Source: Paenibacillus sp. Soil787 (lineage in GTDB: Bacteria > Bacillota > Bacilli > Paenibacillales > NBRC-103111). Taken from it: DNA of 64,000 nt. The notes under the pieces were generated by a model. That model was not told the DNA's origin. It was given only the letters and a program-made list of their open reading frames with translations, and ran no database searches. The DNA lies in contig NZ_LMSP01000002.1 of assembly GCF_001429545.1 (NCBI RefSeq), positions 352,567 through 416,566 on the forward strand. The letters are read 5' to 3'. The position numbers and the translations under genes are program-made. Positions 45,550-53,404 of this stretch are shown one piece after another; position 1 is the stretch's first letter; each line of letters opens with the position of its first letter.

Positions 45550-46455
45550 ATGCAGTATACCATTTTTGGCAAAACAGGACTGAAAGTATCCAAGCTCGGC
45601 TTGGGCGGTGCGCCGCTGGCCGGTGACTTTGGGAAAACGGATGAACAGGAAGTTCATAACCTCATCCACGAGGCGATCGATAGCGGCATCAATTTCATCG
45701 ATACAGCGCCTTTATACGGGCGCGGCGAATCCGAGCGACGCATTGGCAAAGCACTTGCCGATGGCCGCCGAAACCAAGTGATCATCGCTTCGAAAGCGGT
45801 TCGCTCGGATCTTCGATATGACTACGAAAGGACCATTCGTTCCGTGGAAGAAAGCCTGCAAAGGCTGCAGACGGACAGGATCGATATTTTGCAACTGCAC
45901 GATGTCGAGTCTCAGCCTTACGATTTGATTATCAATGAAACAATTCCCGCGCTGCATAAGCTGAAGCAAGATGGCAAAATTCGGTTCACTGGCGTGACGA
46001 CCCGCAAACTTTCGCTGCTCATGGACTATATGAAAACAGAAAGCTTCGACACAATTCAATTTTACACTCGCTATATGCTGATCGACCATACCGCCAAAGA
46101 GGAAGTATTGCCGCTTGCGAAGAAAATGGGTATTGGCGTCATCAACGGAAGCGTACTGGGACTGGGTTTGTTGGCGGATGCGGCGGCGCATTTTTTGAAT
46201 CCTGACATTTTGGAGAAAGCTGCGCTACGGATGGAACAACTGAAATTTTTGCGCAAAACGGAGCCAAGAGGGTTGATCGAACCCGCCATGCGCTTTAGTC
46301 TAAGCAATCCGGATATTCAAGTCACGCTGACGGGTACGTCGAAAATCAGCTCGCTGCGTACGAATTTAGCGTTTTGCGATGGGAAAGGGCTTGAGCCGGA
46401 GGAGCTGCAGCAAGTTTACGAACTGTTCCATGATCAGCAATTGTTGGATGAATAA
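45550..46455 (+). CDS. Aldo/keto reductase
   Basis: NAD(P)H-dependent oxidoreductase of 301 residues. The ATG at 45550 has GGAGAGGAG upstream; the open frame from 45475 overlaps the SIS gene. Barrel motifs are intact: LGLGGAPLAG, the catalytic segment FIDTAPLYGRGESERRIG (Asp and Tyr), ASKAV (Lys) and LQLHDVE (His). The C-terminal TGTSKISSLRTNLAF is the cofactor-binding part. It resembles the L-galactose/L-fucose and aldose dehydrogenase branch more than xylose reductases. Third oxidoreductase in the operon, so the sugar likely undergoes more than one redox step. Confidence 0.92.
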   Translation: MQYTIFGKTGLKVSKLGLGGAPLAGDFGKTDEQEVHNLIHEAIDSGINFIDTAPLYGRGESERRIGKALADGRRNQVIIASKAVRSDLRYDYERTIRSVEESLQRLQTDRIDILQLHDVESQPYDLIINETIPALHKLKQDGKIRFTGVTTRKLSLLMDYMKTESFDTIQFYTRYMLIDHTAKEEVLPLAKKMGIGVINGSVLGLGLLADAAAHFLNPDILEKAALRMEQLKFLRKTEPRGLIEPAMRFSLSNPDIQVTLTGTSKISSLRTNLAFCDGKGLEPEELQQVYELFHDQQLLDE

Positions 46456-46485
46456 GAACTGTGAAAACGAAGGGAGAACCATGCC

Positions 46486-48414
46486 GTGACCAATTCTCAA
46501 TTAAAGAGTTCCATTGCGAGCATCACAGCTTCAGAACGTGTAGTCCCGCCGCATTGGGCGCTGCAGGAGCAGTTACTATTTGATACGTTGAACAAAGCGG
46601 CAAAAGAATTCGTCACGCGATATACCCGTCCGGACGGAACGCTCATTTGGTTCGATCATTGGCCGGGAATGGACGGATCGGATGATCCCTACGAGGGTTT
46701 TATGAATTTGGCACTTCTGTACATGCTTGGGGGGAGCAACGAGCTGCATGAAATAGCGCGCCGAATTTTCGACGGCATCACTTGGCAATGGACGCAGTAC
46801 GGCCAAATCCACCGGGAATTTGACGCTTATTACGACTGGATGCACCACGGCGAAGGCTATTTATATTTGTACTTTCTCGGGCTGGCTGGACCGGCTACGT
46901 TGAAAGATCGCCAGCGCGCACTTACATTCGCGAGCATGTACACGGGAGATGATCCGGAAGCGCCCAACTACGATAAAGAACGGAAGCTGATCCGTTCGCC
47001 GCTCAACGGCAGCCGCGGTCCGCGGTTTATTGTGAACGAAGAGGACTGGAGTACGCACCGGGGCATTTTGGACGATTATCTTGCGCCCTACGAGGACATT
47101 CCCGGGGTCGATTTCGCCAGCGGCAAATGTTCCTGGTCGAACGACGAGGTGTATAAGCATCTCATTTCCATGATGAACGAGAGGATGAACCGTGGAGACG
47201 TGCCACTGAACTTGAACGCGACCGGGTTAGTCACACATGCGTTCATGCACTCCGGCGACGAGAACTTGCGCAATTGGGTTGTTGAATATGTGCAAGCGTG
47301 GCAGGAGCGGAGCAATCGCAATGGGGGAATTATTCCAGACAACGTCGGACTGACCGATCAAATCGGGGAGTACAATGATGGCAAATGGTGGGGCGGCTAC
47401 TACGGCTGGCGCTGGCCACATGGCTTCATGACGATTATTGAGCCGTTGACGAATGCATGTATGAACGTAGCGATGCTGACAGGCGATTTGACCAGGCTGC
47501 AGCTTGCGAGAGAGCAGCTTGATCGGAATTGGGAATTGCGCAAGGAACAGGACGGCAAGTGGCTCGTCCCGTACAAGCATTTTGACAGCGGCTGGACGGA
47601 TTACCGCGAAGCGCTCCCGAAATATCCGATTTACTTATGGTCGATGTCGATGGCGGATGAAGATTTGGATCGCATCGAGCGCATCCCAAAAGACCACGAT
47701 TGGAACGAGGTGATCGTACCCCGGTTTTCAGGTCGCGACCCGAAAACAGGAAGGGAAACGAAGCATTACATCGGCAACACACAGCCGTGGTTTCAGTACA
47801 TTCGCGGTCTGAATCCCGACTATCCGGAGCAAATCTTGCGCGCTAACTACGAAATGATTGGCAATCAACTTGCGAAAATGCGGGCGCCAGACGGAAATCC
47901 GCACAATTGGACGGAGCATTATAATGAAGGAATGTATTCCGCCATTCATATTTGGCAAGAAATGTGTCCGGTTTACTTCGAAGGTCTCGTGCAGTTGACG
48001 TTGGGTGGTCCGATGCATATTTCGCACGGTGGGCTGCAGCACGGCCGAGTCCGTTATTTCGACGATGCAGAGAAGCGTCCGGGGCTGCCGCAAGGCGTTT
48101 CGGCTTTAGTCGAAAAGCTAACGGCGGACTCCGTAACGGTTCAGCTCGTGAATACGAGCTTGTTCGATACGCGCGAGCTCATTATTCAGGCTGGCGTGTT
48201 CGGCGAGCATCAGTTTACGATCGGCGAAATCATCGGCAGTAACGGCGAAGTCACTGGGACCACGGCGGTGAACGGAAAGTGGCTGCATGTGGAATTGCCG
48301 GAGGGGACGGGCATTACGCTACGTCTAGGCTTGAAGCGCTTCGCAAATACGCCGAGCTATGCTATGCCTTGGGATGAAAACGACAAGCAGCTTATTCAGG
48401 GGCGGGCTAATTAA
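46486..48414 (+). CDS. Alpha/alpha-toroid protein, probable glycosidase or lyase-like enzyme, family not recognised
   Basis: Cytoplasmic protein of 642 residues with no signal peptide. It starts at GTG 46486 after AAGGGAGA; the ATG five bases earlier runs into a stop. Repeating helix pairs with Trp- and Gly-rich loops (WFDHWPGMDGSDDPYEGFMNL, WMHHGEGYLYLYFLGLAG, NDGKWWGGYYGWRWPHG) suggest an (alpha/alpha)6 barrel, with a beta-sandwich C-terminus (ELIIQAGVFGEHQFTIGE). Such folds include many glycosidases and polysaccharide lyases. Conserved-looking acidic and histidine segments, NWTEHYNEGMYSAIHIWQEM and HISHGGLQHGR, may line the site. It is the last gene of the metabolic operon. Enzyme activity is inferred from fold impression and context only. 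Confidence 0.55.
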   Translation: MTNSQLKSSIASITASERVVPPHWALQEQLLFDTLNKAAKEFVTRYTRPDGTLIWFDHWPGMDGSDDPYEGFMNLALLYMLGGSNELHEIARRIFDGITWQWTQYGQIHREFDAYYDWMHHGEGYLYLYFLGLAGPATLKDRQRALTFASMYTGDDPEAPNYDKERKLIRSPLNGSRGPRFIVNEEDWSTHRGILDDYLAPYEDIPGVDFASGKCSWSNDEVYKHLISMMNERMNRGDVPLNLNATGLVTHAFMHSGDENLRNWVVEYVQAWQERSNRNGGIIPDNVGLTDQIGEYNDGKWWGGYYGWRWPHGFMTIIEPLTNACMNVAMLTGDLTRLQLAREQLDRNWELRKEQDGKWLVPYKHFDSGWTDYREALPKYPIYLWSMSMADEDLDRIERIPKDHDWNEVIVPRFSGRDPKTGRETKHYIGNTQPWFQYIRGLNPDYPEQILRANYEMIGNQLAKMRAPDGNPHNWTEHYNEGMYSAIHIWQEMCPVYFEGLVQLTLGGPMHISHGGLQHGRVRYFDDAEKRPGLPQGVSALVEKLTADSVTVQLVNTSLFDTRELIIQAGVFGEHQFTIGEIIGSNGEVTGTTAVNGKWLHVELPEGTGITLRLGLKRFANTPSYAMPWDENDKQLIQGRAN

Positions 48415-48463
48415 TGAATATTGATGCGGATTAGCAATTGGAAGCGATGGAAAGTAACATTGA

Positions 48464-48499
48464 GAGGGTAGTTCTGATGGATATCAGAGGGCTATCCTC
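48464..48499. terminator. Hairpin between convergent operons
   Basis: GAGGGTAG (48464-48471) pairs with CTATCCTC (48492-48499), and TTCTGAT with ATCAGAG inside, giving a long near-continuous stem. No strong T run follows on either strand. It lies between the metabolic operon and the germination operon, which converge here. Confidence 0.6.
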
Positions 48500-48537
48500 A
48501 GCGCTTCATTATATGCTGCAGTTGGACGATTCGCTAG

Positions 48538-49686
48538 TCAACCCTCTCGCGGCTTGCTCCCGCCAAATGCTAGCTTCAGCAAAGGCGGCGTAATTAACGT
48601 TGTCAGGATCACCACGATAAGCAAAGGCGTAAAGTAGGATGGATTGAGCAGTCCGGAATTAAGTCCGATTGCCGCAATGATGAGCGCAACTTCGCCGCGG
48701 GAAATCATACCGGAGCCGATACCGAATGCGGATGTCCAACTGAAGCCCGTCAGTTTGGCTCCTAGCCCGCCGCCGACCATTTTGGTAATGACCGAGACGA
48801 CGGTCAGTCCTACTATGAGCCAAAGCTGACTGCCAACGCCTTCGAACGTCACGGATAATCCGATACTGACGAAAAAGACGGGGACAAAGATCGCATAGGC
48901 AATTGGTTCCAGCCGCTCTTCCACAGTATGCTTATATTTCGTGTGCGATATGGCGATGCCTGCTGCGAATGCCCCGATCATCCCAGCAACGCCCAGATAC
49001 TCGGCTAGATAAGCAAATAAAAAGCAAATGATCAGAGCGGCGCTAATCACGGCCTCGGTCGCACGAAGCGGCGCCAGCATTGTCATGCTCCACGGGACGG
49101 CTTTCCAACCCAATAAGATAATTCCCCCGAAGAACAGCGCTTTCTTGAACAAAACCGCAGGCAGTGAGACATCCGCCCCTCCCACCATACTTAGTAAGAC
49201 TGCGAGCAGCACTACAACGAGCACATCGTCGATAACCGCAGCGCCAAGCATGGTCGTACCTTCCCGGCTATTCAGCCGGTTTAAATCCTTCAACACCTGA
49301 ACCGATATACTGACGGACGTTGCGCTTAACAATAAACCGAGGAACATAGCCTGCGAAGTGCTAAATCCAATGCTGATTCCAGTCAAATAGCCGCCTGCGA
49401 ATGGAAAAATCACTCCGCCGAGCGCGACTGCGAAGGAGGAGGCGAGGTTACGCCGCAATTCCTGAAGGTCGGTTTCCAACCCTGCGATAAACATGAGCAT
49501 TAGTACCCCGATTTCGCTTAGCTCATCAATTAATTCCCCGCTCTCTACCCAACCGAGCACTGCCGGTCCTAAAATAATGCCGATGAGGAGCTTGCCTAAT
49601 ACGGCAGGCTGTCCGAGCCGCACGCTAAGGTCAGATGCCAGTTTGGTAAACAGCAAAATGATCAGCAATTCGAGATATAAAGTCAT
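48538..49686 (-). CDS. Cation/proton antiporter (CPA2 type) coupled to germination genes
   Basis: Membrane antiporter of 382 residues with about 12 hydrophobic helices. The N-terminal pattern VRLGQPAVLGKLLIGIILGPAVLGWV and the ion-site region MLGAAVIDDVLVVVLLAVL (adjacent Asp residues) mark the Na+/H+ or K+/H+ exchanger superfamily of the KefB/NapA/GerN branch. The C-terminal regulatory domain found in KefB is absent. Its start overlaps the gerC-like stop by four bases (ATGA), so it is translated with the germinant receptor genes. B. cereus GerN, an antiporter of this family, is needed for spore germination with inosine, which makes a germination role likely here. Confidence 0.9.
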   Translation of the reverse strand: MTLYLELLIILLFTKLASDLSVRLGQPAVLGKLLIGIILGPAVLGWVESGELIDELSEIGVLMLMFIAGLETDLQELRRNLASSFAVALGGVIFPFAGGYLTGISIGFSTSQAMFLGLLLSATSVSISVQVLKDLNRLNSREGTTMLGAAVIDDVLVVVLLAVLLSMVGGADVSLPAVLFKKALFFGGIILLGWKAVPWSMTMLAPLRATEAVISAALIICFLFAYLAEYLGVAGMIGAFAAGIAISHTKYKHTVEERLEPIAYAIFVPVFFVSIGLSVTFEGVGSQLWLIVGLTVVSVITKMVGGGLGAKLTGFSWTSAFGIGSGMISRGEVALIIAAIGLNSGLLNPSYFTPLLIVVILTTLITPPLLKLAFGGSKPREG

Positions 49687-50777
49687 TTGAGAGCTCCCGT
49701 CCCCTGTATATCTATTTTGACCTGAACATCAAATTTAGCTTTTGGATAAATGGCTTGCCATTCTTCCCAGTCTCTATCTCCGCCATGGCGGGTAGCTCTG
49801 TAAAGCAAGCCGAAGCCGAGCGGATCCACCTCATTTTTTTGCAACTTTTTCAGCAAATTTGTATATTTCATGGCCTCATCCCGTTCAGCAGCTTTTTCTA
49901 ACCTGCTCCAATTATCTTCGTATATACCAACTGAGGATTCTTCAACAATTCCATTCATATGGACAGATACGCGAATAACAGGCATATTTTCATCGCTCGT
50001 ATCGATCTTAAAGTTTCTTTTTACTTTTCGAATCGCTAAAACAAGCGGTTTCTCGTCTATTTTTGTGCTGATATCGAAAGATGGATATTGATTTAGCAGT
50101 TCATGAAAGACACGTGATTCAGCCGGATCCATTAGGATCGTTTTCACATTCTGTTTATCCAGCACGGCAACCTTATTAATGTTGTGTGTATCTTTTTCTG
50201 ACTCAATGACTGGTAAATAGGGATCCATGCCTTTTTCAGTCGTTCGCCGGTAGAAATCATACAAATATTCAGAAAGTGTAAGCGGCGATCGTGCCCCCTC
50301 TTCGGAGAAGCTTAAATACAAATCGCTTCCGGGAGATTTTTCGGATTTAAGATTCATGCTCAGAACAGCCTCCGCATTGGGTTTGCCCATGGAAATAATC
50401 CCTGAAATTGGAATATCTGTTCTCCGTACTAACCAATCAAGGGGCTCTTGAATACTCTCAAACGCTAAAGATTGACCTAAAATATAAATGGACGAATGGC
50501 TAAAATCAAGTTGTTTTGGCACTTTTGCGATGATCAGTCTGATTGCGCTTGGTATCGATTCGGCATTTACGCTAACAATCTGAGTATGACTCCCGCCGGG
50601 TTCAGTTTTTGGGGCAGGCAAAGCCAGTTTTAAGGTCACCCGGTAAGGTTTGCTTTCTTCATTCGATTTATCGATTCCGATGGCCATTACAAAGATTCGT
50701 TTATCGATATCTTTGAAGGAGCAGCCCGAAAGTAAAGACAAAGCAGAGCAGAGGAGGAATAGCCGAGTGATGCTCAT
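49683..50777 (-). CDS. Germinant receptor C subunit, Ger(x)C-family lipoprotein
   Basis: Spore inner-membrane lipoprotein of 364 residues, the C subunit of a Ger germinant receptor. A signal sequence ends in the lipobox LSGC near residue 19, followed by the family hallmark DIDKRIFVMAIGIDKS. AAGGCGG precedes the ATG, which overlaps the gerB stop by four bases. The C-terminal part carries LLKKLQKNEVDPLGFG, typical of this family. Its own stop overlaps the antiporter start. Confidence 0.95.
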   Translation of the reverse strand: MSITRLFLLCSALSLLSGCSFKDIDKRIFVMAIGIDKSNEESKPYRVTLKLALPAPKTEPGGSHTQIVSVNAESIPSAIRLIIAKVPKQLDFSHSSIYILGQSLAFESIQEPLDWLVRRTDIPISGIISMGKPNAEAVLSMNLKSEKSPGSDLYLSFSEEGARSPLTLSEYLYDFYRRTTEKGMDPYLPVIESEKDTHNINKVAVLDKQNVKTILMDPAESRVFHELLNQYPSFDISTKIDEKPLVLAIRKVKRNFKIDTSDENMPVIRVSVHMNGIVEESSVGIYEDNWSRLEKAAERDEAMKYTNLLKKLQKNEVDPLGFGLLYRATRHGGDRDWEEWQAIYPKAKFDVQVKIDIQGTGALK

Positions 50778-51874
50778 ATGCTGCGCCGCCTTTTCATCCT
50801 AGCAAACACCGCGACTAGCACGACCAGAAGCAACTCGGTATAAAACCTCAGTTCTAGAAAATTGATGGCATATCTTAAAATTTCTTTAATCGTGAAGAAG
50901 TAAAAAATGAGCATAGTAAGAACGGCATACAGGCTGATAGTTATCCATGAAATGAGTTGATTTTTGCGTGGCTTGTTCAGAGATTCCATCGAGAAACATC
51001 CTTTCAACAGTTCAACTCCAACATGCAATGTAATGGTCGCTTCCATGACGTTCAGGAAAAGAAAAGCAAGCAAGTAAAGGAGAAGTCCGCGTTCGAAGAT
51101 CCCAAGTTCCAGAGACATGGCATCAATAGCTGTTAAAGTAGGGTTCAAAAAATTTCCTACCCCGGACGTACCATGAAAGCCGATGGGAATCATGAATTGA
51201 ATGAATATAAGATGCAAGCTTACGATAAGGATCAGAGCGTAAAACTTCCCATTTATTTTGCTTGGGATCATTCGATTAAATATAGTTAAGACCACAAATC
51301 CGGAAAAAACAGTATTCGCTATTGTTACATCTTGCCATTTCGGCAGAACAAAAGCATAATCATACATGGCTTTAATCGCATTCCACTCGAAGCCACGGCT
51401 AAAAATGGATTTTGTAAAGACGAAATAAATGAAAGGCGTCGTCATAAGAATAACCAACTCTAAAGTACTTAGAACCGTTTTACTTGATCTAGTGGCCCCC
51501 CAGGCCACAGCAAGAAAAAAAAATGCGATGAATGGAAACGAACTTGTTTGCGGTAGGAGATACTGATTAATGACAAATGCAGCGTAACCTAGGATTAGAC
51601 AGGCTTTGGCTACAATCATGACTGAAAAAAAGAGCAGGAAGGGAACTCTGGCCCAAGCGGGCATGAACATCCGAAATATTTCAGGGAGACCTTGGTTTGG
51701 AAAATAGCCTAACGACTTGATAATCGATACAAGAAAAATCGAGCCTGGAATCGTGCAGAGCGCTACCGCCATAATACTTCCACTAAATCTGATTTCTAAT
51801 AAATAGGGGACTACAAATAAAACGTGAATGGTAAGAGTATTACACCAGATGACATAAAAAGCATACCGGTTCAT
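50774..51874 (-). CDS. Germinant receptor B subunit, GerAB-family membrane protein
   Basis: Integral-membrane subunit of 366 residues of a Ger receptor, related to amino-acid permeases of the APC superfamily. About ten hydrophobic segments are visible, starting IWCNTLTIHVLFVVPYLLEI. The B subunit is the usual germinant-recognition subunit. AAGGAGG precedes the ATG; it lies 29 bases after the gerA stop and overlaps the gerC start by four bases. Confidence 0.95.
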   Translation of the reverse strand: MNRYAFYVIWCNTLTIHVLFVVPYLLEIRFSGSIMAVALCTIPGSIFLVSIIKSLGYFPNQGLPEIFRMFMPAWARVPFLLFFSVMIVAKACLILGYAAFVINQYLLPQTSSFPFIAFFFLAVAWGATRSSKTVLSTLELVILMTTPFIYFVFTKSIFSRGFEWNAIKAMYDYAFVLPKWQDVTIANTVFSGFVVLTIFNRMIPSKINGKFYALILIVSLHLIFIQFMIPIGFHGTSGVGNFLNPTLTAIDAMSLELGIFERGLLLYLLAFLFLNVMEATITLHVGVELLKGCFSMESLNKPRKNQLISWITISLYAVLTMLIFYFFTIKEILRYAINFLELRFYTELLLVVLVAVFARMKRRRSI

Positions 51875-51903
51875 GGAATCCTATCCTCCTTCCGATCAAT
51901 CGT

Positions 51904-53235
51904 TTACCGTTTGCCGAACTTCTCCTTTTCCCCAAAAAACACTTTCAAGTAGGGTTTACCGAAGCTTTTTAAATCGTTCAGATAAATGAACATACAAAAC
52001 AAGCCGACGACAACCCCTACAACCCCAAAGCAACTCGCTAATAGAACAAATGGATATTTCATGATTCTTATCGCAAAGCTCATAGCATTGATCGGAACGA
52101 CAAAATTGGCGATCGCAATAGCGGATGTCACGATAATCATGATGCTGCTTACCAGGTTTGCCTGTTGAGCAGCTTGCCCTAGAATCAACCCGCCAACTGT
52201 AGTGGCTGTCGCGCTGATCGATTTAGGCAGACGAATACTTGCTTCAATTAAAGCTTCGGTCAAGAACATCATGATCAAAACTTCAATATACGATGGATAG
52301 GGGACGCCTTCTCGGCTGCCGGCGATCGTAAGGGCAAGTTGTACACGGAAGAATTCAGGGTTAATGGAGACCATGGAAATATAAATGGCAGGAAGCAACA
52401 CGGTTATAAAAATGCTAATATAACGAAGCGCCACCATGCATGTGCTAATCCAATAAAGTTGAAATATATCATCCATAGAAGAAATGAAATCGTAAAAAAC
52501 AGCCGGAGCGATTAAAGCGTTTCCGGTGCCCTGGACAAGCAGGACGATTTTACCCTGAGTTAGGTTTAGCGCGACCCGATCCGGTCTTTCCGTAATCATC
52601 ATGACTGGAAATAGAGAAAATTTTCGTCCCGTAAGCAGTTTTTGGAGGTGCATGGCCGAAAGAATCACATTAGTTTTAACTGAAGCGAGCCGTGCTTGAA
52701 CTTCTTTCAATACTTCGATATCTACTAGTTGGCTGTCGTAAATAAGAGCAACCTCTGTTTGCGGCGTTTGGCCGACCTTTGATTTTTCATAAACAAGATA
52801 AGATGAGGGATAGCGATGCCGAATGAGATTGACGTTCGTTTTGATGTCATCGCTGAACGAATGCGCCGATCCATAAATGGCCGTTTCCGTGTTCGCTTCC
52901 CCAAGCTGATTATTGATCACATTTTCCGCGCTAAACAAGATGAGCTCACTGTCAATGAACAAACAGACATGACCGCTTATCATTTTGGTAAGGACATCTT
53001 GATTCTCGTCCGGTTCTGTAACGCCGGGAAGTGAAGTGAGATAATTCCAAAAATCATCTTTACTCGTACATTCCAAAATTGGACGTACAAGATCGTCTTT
53101 GATTTTCTTTTCATCACAAATGCTATCTAAATAAAGGAGTTCCAGCCGGGCATCATGGATTCGAATGGTTTCCGATTTCAAGTCACTTGAAGAAGCAAAA
53201 TGCCTTTGTATAAGAGTTTTGAGGGTTTCCGACAT
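51904..53235 (-). CDS. Germinant receptor A subunit, GerAA-family protein
   Basis: First gene of the germination operon, 443 residues. A soluble N-terminal region (about 1-230) is followed by membrane segments and the family core (REGVPYPSYIEVLIMMFLTEALIEASIRLP and GGLILGQAAQQANLVSS). It is slightly short compared with usual lengths near 480-500, mainly at the N-terminus; a ribosome site (TAAGGAT) at good spacing supports the chosen start. It is separated from the protease gene upstream by a minus-strand terminator, so the operon should have its own promoter in 53236-53340, possibly read by a forespore sigma factor; I see no clear boxes. Confidence 0.94.
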   Translation of the reverse strand: MSETLKTLIQRHFASSSDLKSETIRIHDARLELLYLDSICDEKKIKDDLVRPILECTSKDDFWNYLTSLPGVTEPDENQDVLTKMISGHVCLFIDSELILFSAENVINNQLGEANTETAIYGSAHSFSDDIKTNVNLIRHRYPSSYLVYEKSKVGQTPQTEVALIYDSQLVDIEVLKEVQARLASVKTNVILSAMHLQKLLTGRKFSLFPVMMITERPDRVALNLTQGKIVLLVQGTGNALIAPAVFYDFISSMDDIFQLYWISTCMVALRYISIFITVLLPAIYISMVSINPEFFRVQLALTIAGSREGVPYPSYIEVLIMMFLTEALIEASIRLPKSISATATTVGGLILGQAAQQANLVSSIMIIVTSAIAIANFVVPINAMSFAIRIMKYPFVLLASCFGVVGVVVGLFCMFIYLNDLKSFGKPYLKVFFGEKEKFGKR

Positions 53236-53340
53236 GGAGCAGCATCCTTACTTGTGGTCTTCTTACCATCTTGCCCTTTTTCGGAATTGCTAAAACTCAA
53301 TGACTCATTTTGTGACGATATTTCCAAACCTTGGGAGAAT

Positions 53341-53380
53341 AAAAAATAGAACGAAACAGAGGTAAAACCCTGTTCCGTCC
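53341..53380 (-). terminator. Minus-strand terminator after the papain-like protease gene
   Basis: On the minus strand GGACGGAACAG (53380-53370) pairs with CTGTTTCGTTC (53359-53349), all pairs allowed counting two to three G-T, followed by TATTTTTT. It separates the protease gene from the germination operon downstream. Confidence 0.88.
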
Positions 53381-53404
53381 TATTCGAGAACAAACTGGAC
53401 CTTG

